DNA of 64,000 bases from Ahaetulla prasina (GCF_028640845.1 NC_080541.1:33757935-33821934); one strand, 5' to 3'. Shown: positions 22,886 to 34,091, numbered from the stretch's first letter. Numbers and translations are program-made. Notes: generated from the letters alone by a model not told the origin.

Positions 22886-23587
22886 GTGTGCATATTGAAT
22901 TATGTTTCAATATGTTTCTGGATTCTTAGAATTGTTTAAGTCATTTAAGTCTTCAATCATTACAGATTTTAATCTGATTGAAAATATGCATTGCTTTCTT
23001 TAACTAGCTTCTTCCAGAAGGACTTGGGAGACAATAACAGATCCATGAAAAGGTCATACATTTCAATCAATACAGAAATCAAACATTTTATTTATGAAAC
23101 AAATTTATAATGGCTGCCCAGCTCATACATAACAACTCTAGATGATTTACAGCATTAAAAATCCATAATCTAAAACTGATCAAAGCTGAGGATATCATTA
23201 TAAACATGGTAGACTGTTTGGAATGGCTTAAGATGCATCAGAATGGAAAAGTCAACTTTAGAAGTGAAATTGTCCAATGAAAGAAAACTCCGAGACTGGA
23301 ATTTCCTCAAAGTTCCATTTTATTAGAGATGTCCTATTGGCACATCTGGGAAAACCCGAATCTGAAAGCTTTGGGTTCTCTCCACCCAAAGGAAATTTCA
23401 AAACATAGTCAGGAGACACATTTGCAATAGGCTCAGTGCATGTGGAGGACAATGTTATCCATTCTTGCATTCAGGAAATAGTGGGTGGTTTGACATGACT
23501 ATGGAAACAAGCAGAAATATGGATATGGCTTTAGTTGGAATGTCACTAAAACAGTCACATACTTTTCCAAAATTCTCTTCTCCATAG
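22886..23587 (+). other. RAD54B: RAD54B intron
   Basis: A weak LINE 3' relic near 23083-23180 (TTTATGAAACAAATTTATAA, CTGCCCAGCTC). Nothing else recognised. Confidence 0.55.
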
Positions 23588-23760
23588 AAGAAAGAATCTG
23601 AGTCTCGTGATAACCAAGATCAAACAAACCTTTATGATGGTTTACGTGATGTTTTTTCTCAAGAATGTGCTCAGACAGATTTCTCTGAGAGTGACTCAGG
23701 AAAGTTGAAGGTGCTAACGCAGATGCTGGCAGCAATTCATGAACGTGGACCTTCAGAAAG
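23588..23760 (+). CDS. RAD54B: RAD54B exon, variable insert of lobe 2
   Basis: Encodes KKESESRDNQDQTNLYDGLR, DVFSQECAQTDFSES, then GKLKVLTQMLAAIHERGPSE. The first two thirds diverge from mammals, as this insert does within the family; SGKL starts the second RecA-like lobe. Acceptor AG 23586-23587, donor GTAGGA, phase 2. Confidence 0.93.
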
Positions 23761-23842
23761 GTAGGAAGGCTATTTAAATTGAAAGTGCAGTTGAGTGTGT
23801 TTGAATCTTATAGTTTAGTTCTTTTTTCTAAACAAGAGACAT

Positions 23843-24017
23843 GTCCCAAAGGTGCTTCTTCAAGAGGCAATTGGACTTTCTGGTTTTTCTTTCAGAGCTG
23901 AAGAAGTTTCTTGGATGAGAGCGAAACGTCTTCAAAGAAAAACCAGAAAGTCCAGTTGCCTCTTGAAAAAGCACCTTTGGGACAACCATAAACTGGATGA
24001 CTGAAAAATCTCCATAG
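23843..24017. mobile_element. Hairpin retroposon with 11-bp target duplication
   Basis: ACAAGAGACAT at 23832-23842 recurs at 24018-24028. Inside, a 50-bp arm (23843-23892, GTCCCAAAGGTGCTTCTTCA...) has its inverted copy at 23934-23983 (...GAAAAAGCACCTTTGGGAC). The spacer holds GAAGAAGTTTCTTGG and GATGAGAGCGAAACGTC. I recall this unit as widespread in reptiles and fishes and possibly tied to Penelope-like elements; that link is inference. Confidence 0.75.
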
Positions 24018-24028
24018 ACAAGAGACAT

Positions 24029-25139
24029 CATGGCTTCTAATTTAGTTCTTACCTATTGTATTAACCATCTCTAGTGCTATGGAACTTGGTAGTCATTGCT
24101 CTTTCATTTAACCTGATCTTCAAGACTGAAGTAAATTCTCATACCTCTTTTTAGATTTTTGTTCAGGGAACATGAATAAACTTGATTCATTAGTTTCCAA
24201 TTCTCTACATTCTTATCTGATTGCTGTTTGTCGGTGATTTGTACATTTATTCTAAATCTATCCCAGGAGAAAACCCAATATTTGCTTGCCAATATTTTCC
24301 TACTTTGAACACATGCTATTTTGATGTTGGAGAGCTGATGGCAGAGAAGCAGAGTGGAAAATATAGCCACTGACAATTCATTAATAATAAACCATGCATA
24401 GAGATATGAAATACAAACATATTATGTTTGCCCTTAATAACTTGAACAAACATTGTAGGTGGAGGAGTGATGTATAGCTGAAAATGTGAAATGTGAAAAT
24501 TCCATATCTAAATATAAGCTACTTTCCTTTTAATAATTATCTGTGGCATTTCCCAACAAATTCTTTCTCTAAAACACAATTTCTTTCTTCTGGCCTAATC
24601 TCATGCAAGATCAAATAAAGATTGGTTTCACATAGACTTCCTGGTGGAACAGATGTTCTTCCTTATAGAAACGGAAGCAGAAATATCCTCCTTGCTTCAT
24701 GTCTATCACAACAGACGTGCTGTATCTGTGCTATCTTCTCAGTTCTCTGCCTCTTTCACTGTGGTGGGACTTATCTTCTTCCCAAACATATGGTTTCCCA
24801 GTGGCCTTCTAATACTCATAGCCTATCATCTCACTAAGGCACTATTGCTATATATCCTTGGTTTACTGACATTTTCTCTTTGTTTGAAGTCCTTCATATG
24901 AATAAATACACAAGTACACAAAACTTACATGGTACATTTTCCTCTCTTTTATAATAATTGACACTTACACTATAAATTTAGGCCCACAATTCTCTTGGTA
25001 CCATTAGTTTCTATCAGAGAACTGAAAATTTTGTTTATTGTATTATAAGATGCAAACAAAATTAGCATTAGAATAATTCTGTTTCCTCAACATAGATGGA
25101 ATTTGTTAATAACTAGTTTTCTATATTCCATGCTTACAG
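24029..25139 (+). other. RAD54B: RAD54B intron
   Basis: About 1.1 kb AT-rich with no repeat or exon recognised. Confidence 0.6.
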
Positions 25140-25401
25140 AGTCGTTGTGGTATCTAATTATACACAGACGTTAAATATATTACAAGAAGTATGCCAACGA
25201 TCTGGATATCTCTATACTAGACTTGATGGCAGCACCCCCGTCTCCCAGAGGCAACATATTGTTGATAGTTTCAATAGTAAATTTTGCCCAGCCTTCATCT
25301 TCCTATTAAGTTCAAAGGCTGGTGGTGTTGGTTTGAACCTTGTTGGAGCATCTCATTTAATCCTGTATGATATTGACTGGAATCCAGCGACTGATATTCA
25401 G
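25140..25401 (+). CDS. RAD54B: RAD54B exon, helicase motifs IV and V
   Basis: Encodes VVVVSNYTQTLNILQEVC (motif IV), YTRLDGSTP, FIFLLSSKAGGVGLNL (motif V) and ILYDIDWNPATDIQ. All residues that define these motifs are present. The first base completes an arginine codon split with the preceding exon; donor CAG|GTTTGT. Confidence 0.97.
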
Positions 25402-25713
25402 GTTTGTTACATTCTTTAATAGTGGAACTGCAGAGCTATTAGCATGAATCAGAATGTAAAGCTTTGGTCAATGTGTTTTTGACACATTGTCATGGAGGAC
25501 CATCTATGTGGTTCAACATTGACCTGATACCACATAATTAGTCAATCAGTCAAAAACTTGCCCAAAAAAAATCATTCATAGTAAAACAGGAGCTTGGTTG
25601 TAGCCAGATTTTAGAAACAAAATTAAATAAGGAGGCATAGTGAAATAACATTTCCAAGCATATTAGTTGGAAGGCCTTAACCATCATTTTTATTGTCTCA
25701 TTCTGTCTTGTAG

Positions 25714-25780
25714 GCAATGGCCAGAGTATGGAGAGATGGACAAAGGCATACAGTTCATATTTACAGACTACTCACTACAG
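25714..25780 (+). CDS. RAD54B: RAD54B exon, helicase motif VI
   Basis: A 67-bp exon encoding AMARVWRDGQRHTVHIYRLL, motif VI with the RxxRDGQ arginine finger region, then TT. Acceptor TTGTAG, donor ACAG|GTCTGT, ending one base into a glycine codon. Confidence 0.97.
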
Positions 25781-25923
25781 GTCTGTAATATCATAGTTAC
25801 AGTGTTTTTTTAAACCCCATTGGTTAGTACCAATGGCTTTGACCATACTTGAATGTATGCATCTTGCCTATTTCTGGTCATTATTTTTAGGAAGTGAATG
25901 AATGTTTGCTTTCTTTAATGCAG

Positions 25924-26124
25924 GCACAATAGAGGAGAAAATCTATCAAAGGCAAATCAGCAAGCAAGCTCTCTCTGGAGCAGTTGTAGACTTTGCCAAG
26001 GGATCTGAGCATATCCGTTTTTCTGTTGAAGAACTTAGAAACCTCTTCACGTTGCATGAAGATTCCAATTGCGTGACCCATGATTTGCTGGAGTGTAACT
26101 GCATGGGAAAGAAAGATAATCAAG
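25924..26124 (+). CDS. RAD54B: RAD54B exon, C-terminal to the motor
   Basis: Encodes TIEEKIYQRQISKQALSGAV, VDFAKGSEHIRFSVEELRNL, FTLHEDSNCVTHDLLEC. The GTIEEKIYQRQ block closes the Rad54-type motor; the LFTLHE and HDLL-C-C part is the conserved C-terminal extension. Donor CAAG|GTGACC. A read-through frame beyond 26124 is intron. Confidence 0.96.
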
Positions 26125-26593
26125 GTGACCTTTTCTGAGTGGCTCCTGCCTTATTTCATACATGGGATAGTTTTAATGTTAACTGTGCTTCTCCCCCACC
26201 CTTTCAAGTTTGCAGGAGGGTCCAAAAAGTTTGCTGATGATGGCCACAACTCTGCAGTCAAAGCTGTGATGGATATAAAAAAGGGAGGAGCTTTGATTGG
26301 GTGGTTGTGGCTGCCCGCTAGCCGTTTTTTATACCTCCCACCCTCCTTGCAGGCACCCCTGTTGCAGAAGCTAGAATTGGTAGATTTGGTGAGCTATTTT
26401 ATGATGTCAGCATATTGTTTTTTTAGGAAGAGTTGTCATTCTGTGCAAATTTTTAACTTGGTTATAATTATAGATAGATTCAGGTCAGTTAAAAGAAAAT
26501 ATTTCTTCATATTGTCATTAGGCAAATAATTGATGAATTTGTTGTACCAAATATAATGGCAGCCAGTCATCAAGGCAAAATAAGAGTCAGTAG

Positions 26594-26837
26594 CAGTGGT
26601 GGAATTCAATTTTCTTTTACTACCGGTTCTGTGGGCATGGTTTGGTGGGCGTTGCAGGGGAAGGATACTGCAAACTCCCCATTTCCTCCCCACTCCTGGG
26701 GGAAGGATATTGCAAAATCTCCATTCCCACCCACTCTGGGGCCAGCCAGAGGTGGTATTTGCCAGTTCTCCAAACTACTCAAGATTTCCGCTACCAGTTT
26801 TCCAGAACCTGTCAGAACCTGCTGAATAGTACCCCTG
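26594..26837 (+). mobile_element. hAT MITE, ACCGGT family
   Basis: Perfect 8-bp target duplication GTCAGTAG at 26586-26593 and 26838-26845. Starts CAGTGGTGGAATTC, has ACTACCGGTTCTGTGGGC early and CCAGAACCTGTCAGAACCTG late, ends ACCCCTG. Confidence 0.95.
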
Positions 26838-26970
26838 GTCAGTAGCCATGTTACAGCCAGCAACAGCACTTCAAAAGTTTTCAAATGCCAACATCTATCT
26901 TATTACTGAGCCACCAAAACTTTAAGAAAATCTGGCCACTCTTATTCATCATGCAATCTTGAGTTTTAGA

Positions 26971-27585
26971 CAGTGGTGGGATTCAAATTTTTTAACAACT
27001 GGTTCTGTGGGCATGGCTTATTTTGGGGTGTGGCTTGGTGGACATGTGACTGGGTGGGCGAGCCTAGCTGCTCATGTGACCAGGTGGCCATGGCTATGGG
27101 CATAGAAACTACTCAGAGGGCTAAAAAAAGTCATTTCTGACCGGTCCTCGCACTTATGACCATCCTCACATTTATGCCCATTGCAGCATTTTTAACAACC
27201 ATGTCACTCTTTTCATAACTGCTGCTCTTCACCACGGTTACAAGTTAGGGCGCAAAATGTAGAATGTGAGGACAGTTGTAGGTGTGAGGACCAGTCAAAA
27301 GTGCGAGGACAGGTCAAAAATAACTTTTTCAGCCCTCTGAGTAGTCCCTATGCACAAAATGCTGCAACAGGCATAAATGATGACCGGTCATAAGTGTGAG
27401 GACTGGTCAAAAGTGCGAGAACCTGTCAGAAATCACTTTTTTCAGCCGTCTGGGTAGTCCCTATGAACATACCATCCGACACCGGTAAGTAATGGTGGGG
27501 AGGGGAGGGGCAAGGAGCGGGGTGAACCAGCAATTTAACAAACGGTTTGGCCGAACCGCCTAGAACTGGCAGAATCCCACCACTG
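26971..27585 (+). mobile_element. hAT MITE, long relative of the ACCGGT family
   Basis: Perfect target duplication GTTTTAGA at 26963-26970 and 27586-27593; ends CAGTGGTGGGATTC and GAATCCCACCACTG are perfect 14-bp inverted repeats. The 615-bp interior has large inverted blocks (see findings). No protein frame. Confidence 0.95.
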
Positions 27586-27744
27586 GTTTTAGAGCTGGAA
27601 AACAGTGAGACCCCTCTCTGTTTCAAAGGGGGATTAACAAAGTTGTGAAAAATAAGCAATCAGAAGTGTCTGATGTCTACTAGATACATTACAGTGGTCA
27701 GTTGATACAGTTGCAGGGAGAAAAAATGGGAGAGGATAGTTACC

Positions 27745-27994
27745 TTTTGTTAACCACTCTGGGAAATAGGATGTCAGGTTAGAGGAGACTAATCCAGGAA
27801 GTCACTTCTTAGCCGCAGTTTCCTGTGCATCAGTGGAAGGACTTGCCTCCAGAAATTGTGGGTACTCCAAAACTGGAAGTTTTTAAGAAGAGATTGGATA
27901 ACCATTTGTCTGAGATAATATAGGGTTTCCTGCCTGAGCAGAGGGTTGGACTAGAAGACCTCCAAGGTCCCTTCCAACTTTGTTATTCTGTCAT
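27745..27994 (+). mobile_element. CR1 LINE 3' end
   Basis: Carries the amniote CR1 tail: AGTTTCCTGTGCATCAGTGG, TTTTTAAGAAGAGATTGGA, GGTTGGACTAGAAGACCTCC and AAGGTCCCTTCCAACTTTG, ending TTATTCTGTC, the usual CR1 3' terminal repeat. 5'-truncated; the left limit is approximate. Confidence 0.88.
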
Positions 27995-28115
27995 CTATAG
28001 TACCTGGAGTTCAACCAAGGCATTTTTATAGGCATAAACATCTTTGTTTCAAAATGTTCAAATAGTGTTGAATATTTCTCATCAGCTTATGTTTTCTTCC
28101 TGTTATTTTTCTTAG

Positions 28116-28297
28116 GCTGCCCTGTGATCCAAGTTGACCAGAGTAGCCAAAGTGATGTGAAAGTCAAAAAGTCTCTGACTATGTCACAACTGATGCAATG
28201 GAAACACTTTTGTGTGGATTACAAAAATCTCCCTGATCCCTTCCTTGACAGGATAAAAGACAACCTTACATTCATTTTCCAAAATATAACAAGTTGA
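28116..28297 (+). CDS. RAD54B: RAD54B last coding exon
   Basis: Encodes CPVIQVDQSSQSDVKVKKSL, TMSQLMQWKHFCVDYKNLPD, PFLDRIKDNLTFIFQNITS and stops at TGA 28295-28297. The SQL-QWKHF and FIFQNIT blocks match the C-terminus of vertebrate RAD54B; the human protein runs a few residues further. Acceptor CTTAG at 28111-28115. Confidence 0.95.
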
Positions 28298-28454
28298 GAA
28301 CAAGCTAGCTTCTTCTTAGTTGCCTTGAGCTTGTATTCATTAGGGTATTATCATTTTTAACAGCAGCAGCAGCATTATTAATAATAGGATTACTGAGGAT
28401 AAAGAGCATATATCAAGGTTGACACTGTATTATTCTTTTAAGCCTTAAAATAAA
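28298..28454 (+). other. RAD54B: RAD54B 3' UTR with AATAAA
   Basis: AATAAA at 28449-28454, about 150 bp after the stop codon, is the first plausible polyadenylation signal. Further hexamers cannot be excluded. Confidence 0.55.
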
Positions 28455-28976
28455 CTGGGGGAAAATTTCTTTGCCACCACTTTTTCTTACAATGTCACAT
28501 CACTCTAACAACTTTACAATATATTATACTTCGGTTTAACCCATCCAAGATGTTTTCTTCAACTGATGATAAGAACAGAGACAAGGCTTTCTTTTAATCA
28601 TGGTTATTTTTCCCCATCAATATTTGTTCTCAGAATTAGTAGGTCAAAGAAGATACATTGCATTATATAGTTATGAGATAATTACAATTTCTAAATAGGG
28701 CAAAAGCACGATTTTCTTCCTAGGGGAAGAAACATATCTGCCCGTGTCCCTCTAGTAACTCAGATATCATCAGATAGGCACAAGGAAATTTTTTCCTGTC
28801 ATATGTGTTCCTTGAATAACTTGTTTGATGTAATATATAATTAGTGGCATGATTTTTCTCTTTATTCCTTCATTAGATTTTTTTTCTCCTGTTCTGGTAG
28901 AATGAATTAATAGCAAATAATGCATCATTTCTACCCATTAGTTCAATTGCCCAATGCTTAGTCATGGCCTCTAGAC
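28455..28976. other. Intergenic, no feature recognised
   Basis: AT-rich; possibly distal RAD54B 3' UTR. Confidence 0.45.
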
Positions 28977-29080
28977 CAGAAGTCTCCAACCTTGGCAACT
29001 TTAAGCTTTGCTGGCTGGGGAATTCTGGGAGTTGAAGTCCTTCAGGCTTAAAGTTGCCAAGGTTGGAGAGGAGACCCCTG
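28977..29080. mobile_element. hAT-type MITE, AAGACTTGTGGACTTCA family
   Basis: Starts CAGAAGTCTCCAACCTTGGC and ends GGTTGGAGAGGAGACCCCTG; flanks CTCTAGAC (28969-28976) and CTCCAGAC (29081-29088) differ at one base. Centre has GAATTCTGGGAGTTGAAGTC. Confidence 0.88.
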
Positions 29081-29088
29081 CTCCAGAC

Positions 29089-31097
29089 ACAGTTGAAGCT
29101 ATTCTCTCAATCTTAGCTTCTCAGTTCTGCTTCTGTTAAATGTATTAGGAAGAAGGCTGTTGCTCAGTTTAAAAAAAAAGCCAGATGTTTGGCCTACAGA
29201 AAGCTAATCTCTTGGAAAGTGATTTACACACTCAAGCATCTCTGATCTATGGCTTTGACTCTACAATGTTACCTTTTTAAATACAGTGACTCTGTTCAGT
29301 CCATGCTGAAACCGTCAAAATGCACGTGTGGGTGGCATTTACAGGAAAGGATTGTTAGGCAGACATCTCCTGAACTGCTAGTTCTCTCTGATTTATGCTG
29401 TTCTGTTCTGTTTTTCCATTTACTGTAATAATATCCTTACTTTATCCTTGATAAAATAAATCTGTTAAGACAACTGAATATGTGGAAATTGGCAAAGTAT
29501 GGTTGGGTGAGGAGAAGGTTAAAAATCTACTCTGAAAGGCCTCAGGCACAGGTCCACTCCTGTATTTGTTAAGAATGTGGGGATTTCCCGTTAAGTGTTT
29601 ATTTCTGTCCAAAGGTTGCTGTAATGGTAGCTCTCATAACATAGGATGCATATTTTATAGGATGCAAAACTTTCAAAATTTCAGGCAACTTACATCAGCA
29701 GCAACTTACATACCCACAAATATTTCCCATCCTCAAATTTTCTCTACAGTCACTTAGGAATGTAAATCAAAAGTTGTTGAAGTCCTTTTGGTGATTTTCC
29801 TTGGAGGAGATATCTTCTTATTACGATCGATCCTAGCTTAGAATATTGCATTTGGGAGATCTATTTTCAGGCAGCTATGATCAGGTGGCTATTTTTCCAT
29901 GAGCAATTTCATAAAGCAGGACAACAGTGGCAGTCATACCTATCCTAACCCCAATTCTTTTAACTACACATTCAAACTGTGTTTATGCTACTACGGTAAT
30001 AACATTAAAAAGAACAAGTACATTTGTTGATAATAGTCTTTCAAGTGATACCTAACCAGTTCGTACAAACAGTGCCTCTCCATTTTATCTAACCTTCTTA
30101 ATTGGATTAAGTTATATAAGCCAGTAGTGACTGCAGATAGACTATGTGCAATAAAATATAACAAATAATATTATATTGTTTGTCATAATCAATCACATAA
30201 TCAACACTTGCTTCAAAATGTTCTATTTAAAACTAAGAGATTTAATTAGTTCAAATGTACCATTCAATTAATAAAAGTTCATGCAGTAAGCTAAACTGTA
30301 ATGTGGTTTGTTTGGTGAATCCAACTGTTTTCTATAACCATGCTTTATTTTATTTATTTAATCAAATATTTATAGCCACCCATCTCACAAATCTGACTCT
30401 GGGAGGCATACAAAAAAAAATATTGCAGCTTAATTTGTTGGGTGGATCCAGTCAGTTGTCAATTATTCATTAAACCCTGTGCAAAGAGACCATAGTTTTT
30501 GGTGTGGGAAACAGATCAGAGAGATATTTACATCAGAGACTGTATTCTTGAATTAGCTTATAATCTTTCATAGGCTTACTTGAGAGTATGTCCTCTTGAA
30601 ATCATAGGTGTATGTATATATCACATTATTCCTTTGCAGCATAAACAAAATTATGTAAAAAATACAAGAGTAACAAATAACAGGTAAAATATTCGTAAGA
30701 TAAAAATAAATATATCTAAATCTGATTTGGACTAATGCCATTCATTATACCTCTCCATATTCTTCTGTTCTTACTTCTACCTTGTCCGTAAAACAATTCA
30801 CACACAAAAACAAACACAAAAAGTTTTTAAAGTTTTTTCCTTTTTTTTGAGAAACCTATTGATTTTATGAAATATGAATTTCTCAGTCTTCCCCCCCCAT
30901 CCCTTCATTCTAGCTTTATATATGTGTTGTGCATGTCAGTTCTCATTCATTCTTTCTCTGAGACCTTACCTCAACATACTTTTGTGGTGCTCACTCCATC
31001 TTTATATTTAGTCCACGCTCATTCAACACCCATTCACTCTTGATCACAAGTCTTAAGTAATCTGTCCACACATCTGTCCACATGTTTCTTCCGACAT
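29089..31097. other. Intergenic, mostly unrecognised
   Basis: AT-rich. A LINE 3' relic on the minus strand lies near 30346-30430 (TTTATTTATTTAATCAAATA, CACCCATCTCACAA, GACTCTGGGAGGC). A T-rich stretch at 30830-30900 is low complexity. No coding exon seen. Confidence 0.5.
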
Positions 31098-31318
31098 GAG
31101 CCCCAGTGGCGAAGTGGTTAGAATGCACTAATGTAGGCTACTTCTGCTGACTGCCTGCTGACTGCAATTTGGCAGTTCAAATTTCACCAGGCTCAAGGTT
31201 GACTCAGCCTTCCAGATCGTAAAAATGAGGACCCAGATAGTTGGGGGCAATATGCTGACTCTGTAAACCACTTAGCGAGGGCTGTAAAGCAGTATATAAG
31301 TCTAAGTGGTATTGATAT
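31098..31318 (+). mobile_element. tRNA-derived SINE, snake type
   Basis: Head GAGCCCCAGTGGCGAAGTGG with A box TGGCGAAGTGGTTAGA and B-box-like GGCAGTTCAAATTTCACC; body GGTTGACTCAGCCTTCCAG, AATGAGGACCCAGATAGTTG, tail CTAAGTGGTATTGATAT. Near full length. Confidence 0.9.
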
Positions 31319-33777
31319 ATTCCATATGAAAGGTGCAAAGAAGCATGCATTTATACACAGCCGTTTATTGCTTATAACAGATTGCTAACCCATTACCTTT
31401 CAACTACCATTTGGTGTCGGGTCCAAAACCAATAAAGATGTGATTCTTCCATGCTGAGTTTTTTATTGTTTCATAGATAAAATCTTACTAGACTGACCAC
31501 TCTACTGTCTGCATCTACAATTTACTTTGTGATCTGTTAAGGGGGGACGAGGGGGGATCTCTATTTACCCTCTTGGTTTCCCACAAAATATATGGACTGA
31601 GTTGCCTCTTACTCCTCTGGAATGCATCCCCTCCCTCCAGGGCATCCACAAATTCCTTCCAACATACTAGCACATCTGCACATATTAAAACCCCTCCATT
31701 TGACTTCCAAGGAAGATATGGTGGACTGAAGATGGCTCCATGAAAAACAGTTGAGGATTGGCGGAATGAAGAGCCGCAAAGTTGATAGACTCTGAAATCT
31801 TTTTGGACAGGGAGAGGACTTCTGCTTGCTCACAAAACTAAGTTTGCATACTTCCTTTTCTAGTCACTGGGAAATTGCTCGTTCACTGCTATTCGGCTGT
31901 TAGGAACCTTTGTACTGACAGGTTTTACAATACTGGGTGAGTTTCCTTCAAACCTTAGAAAAATAAGTCTTAATTACAAGTTTAAGGCTTACTTTTTTTT
32001 TAATAAACAGCAAAAGGTTGATTAAAAAGTTTACTTTCAAAAGTTACAAATGAACTAAGGCTCCAGATAAATTTGAAATAAGATTTTGGAATTAATTTTA
32101 AGAATCTTTCCTGTGGGAAATTACTTTTGTTTTCTTTTTTTAAAGATTAATGAGATAAAACTTTGAAAATTGGATCCTATTGGAAACACTGAACAGCATT
32201 TTTTTTTTCAAATTTTTTTGCTTGGTGATCTTTTTTTTTTTTTTGGATGATTATGATAGACTCCTTTAAACTGAATCCAAATATAATTTCAGAATGACTG
32301 TGTCACAGGAATCTTAAGAAACATGAAATTAACTTAATAACCGATACATAGTGCGTTCGACATGTTGCATGAGTTAAGCAGGACCAGAAGTGTTTTGCTG
32401 CTGATTTTTCTATTATTCAGAAAAAAACATTTTTATTAAAAACATACTTTTGTGAACTACAGCTCCCTTCATCAGATGTAAGGAATGACTAGACTGTTTT
32501 TTTAAATCTATCTATCTATCTATCTATTTTCATTCATTCATTCATTCAATTTCTATAGTTACCCATCTTAAGTCAATTGGTATATAGGACTCAGTGAATC
32601 CAATTGAAATATTAGACAGTTGACAAGCATCTCATCAATTAACATTGTAACAAATTAAAAATCTATTGTGTTTGATGAAACTGAGAATGCACAAATCCTA
32701 TTGACATATATGAGCATGTGAGTTCAACAACTGCTGGCTGAAGCATGCTTTTAAAACCTCATTTTCCCAAAACATCAGTTTAGTCATTCTATTCATCTGA
32801 TAAAATGATTCCTGGTTTTTTGCAACCATAGACAAACAGCTTTTCTTCTAGAGGGACTTCAGAAAAAGTAACTTTTCTCACACTCATGCATGATTGTAAT
32901 ACATACATATAAGATTGTCCTGTCAAAAAGTCTGAACGTTTATTGTTGAGGTATATATAGAAGTATTTAGTCCTGTGAAGCTGATTCGTAATTTAAAAAA
33001 ATCAGACTCGAGGGCTGAAAAAAATTACTGGTAATCCTTTTCCTTAGAGTGACCTGCAGATGGCAGCAGCAGAACGTATACCTTATTGTACAAGTCTTAA
33101 GTTTTATTGATTAAAGTTGTAAATGTCTCTCTATCCTCTGCTATTATTTAAAAATTTAAACAATTCTCTTCTTAGCTAAGAAACTGCATGCAAGTAGTTT
33201 TGTTTCAACAGAGATGACTTGAATACGTCTGAAATTTACTTCTTCCAGTCTTGCAGCAAATATTCAGAATAACCCAATACTCCTGTTAAAGAAGATTTGT
33301 AAGAGAAGGTTTTTCAAAATGAAGGTTTTTTTTTCTTGCACTAACCAGACTTATCAAATGTTTCCATACTATAAAAATCTGGGAAAATCCATAACCTACC
33401 TATAGCCTCCAGGTGCCTTTTTTTGCAGTTTGCCACAAGTACTCATAAATCTGCTGTTAATTTATTTTCACAACTGTATTAAATGTGGCAGCTCTTGTCA
33501 GGAAAACATTGTGAATCTGTAACTTGGGAGATAGACAATTTGTGGGTCCAGGTTTCTATGCCCTCCTGAAATCTCTTCCCACCCTTCCCACCTGGAGGCT
33601 ATAGGTCAGTTATGGATTGTTTTGCAGCTTCTAATGATCTTTGCAGCCACAATTGCTGAAAATTGACAACCTGCCATTTTGAATTTATTCTCCTTTGGCC
33701 CAATTCTATTCTTGATCCTGAAATAACCAGAATTGCTGGTCACTTATGGAAAAATAAACCATTTACGGAAGAGTAAC
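31319..33777. other. Intergenic, mostly unrecognised
   Basis: AT-rich with T-runs at 32199-32245. (CTAT)n plus (CATT)n at 32508-32549 and a LINE 3' relic after it (TTTCTATAGTTACCCATC). No gene recognised. Confidence 0.5.
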
Positions 33778-33974
33778 AAGAAGAAGAAGAAGAAGAAGAA
33801 GAAGAAGAAGAAGAAGAAGAAGAAGAAGAAGAAGAAGAAGAAGAAGAAGAAGAAGAAGAAGAAGAAGAAGAAGAAGAAGAAGAAGAAGAAGAAGAAGAAG
33901 AAGAAGAAGAAGAAGAAGAAGAAGAAGAAGAAGAAGAAGAAGAAGAAGAAGAAGAAGAAGAAGAAGAAGAAGAA
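33778..33974. repeat. (GAA)n triplet repeat, about 65 units, pure
   Basis: An uninterrupted 197-bp GAA/TTC tract. Frames across it in all readings (poly-K, -E, -S, -L, -F) are artefacts. Such tracts can form triplex DNA. Confidence 0.98.
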
Positions 33975-33991
33975 TGGAAAGCAGCATAGAA

Positions 33992-34091
33992 CTGGGGTCT
34001 CTCCAACCTTTGCAATTTTAAGACTTGTGGACTTCATCTCCCAGAATTCAACTTCCAGAATTCAACCTTTTGCCAAGGTTGGAGATCCCTG
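33992..34091. mobile_element. hAT-type MITE, AAGACTTGTGGACTTCA family
   Basis: Perfect 8-bp target duplication GCATAGAA at 33984-33991 and 34092-34099. Starts CTGGGGTCTCTCCAACC, ends GGTTGGAGATCCCTG; interior AAGACTTGTGGACTTCATC. Sits only 17 bp from the GAA tract. Confidence 0.88.

Larger units (their letters stand above)
26125..28115 (+). other. RAD54B: RAD54B last intron
   Basis: About 2 kb, nearly half of it transposons: two ACCGGT-family hAT MITEs and a CR1 3' end, annotated separately. Confidence 0.8.
11457..28297 (+). other. RAD54B: RAD54B gene, twelve coding exons in the window
   Basis: RAD54B is a nuclear Swi2/Snf2-family DNA translocase that works with RAD51 in homologous recombination by moving along duplex DNA and remodelling joint molecules. 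The twelve exons (11457-11639, 13864-14136, 14538-14700, 18093-18318, 19462-19669, 20439-20578, 22595-22885, 23588-23760, 25140-25401, 25714-25780, 25924-26124, 28116-28297) together encode 788 residues of a protein that is about 910 residues in human. I checked the phase at every junction: all join in frame, with GT-AG borders. The motor is complete, so the copy looks functional. About the first 120-140 residues are missing and are expected upstream of FSBP. Introns are loaded with SINEs, LINEs and MITEs but none interrupts an exon. Confidence 0.95.

Noticed and set aside
26080..26529. A 149-codon frame overlapping the RAD54B exon
   Set aside because: It is another frame through the exon and on into the intron; homology stops at the donor at 26124/26125.
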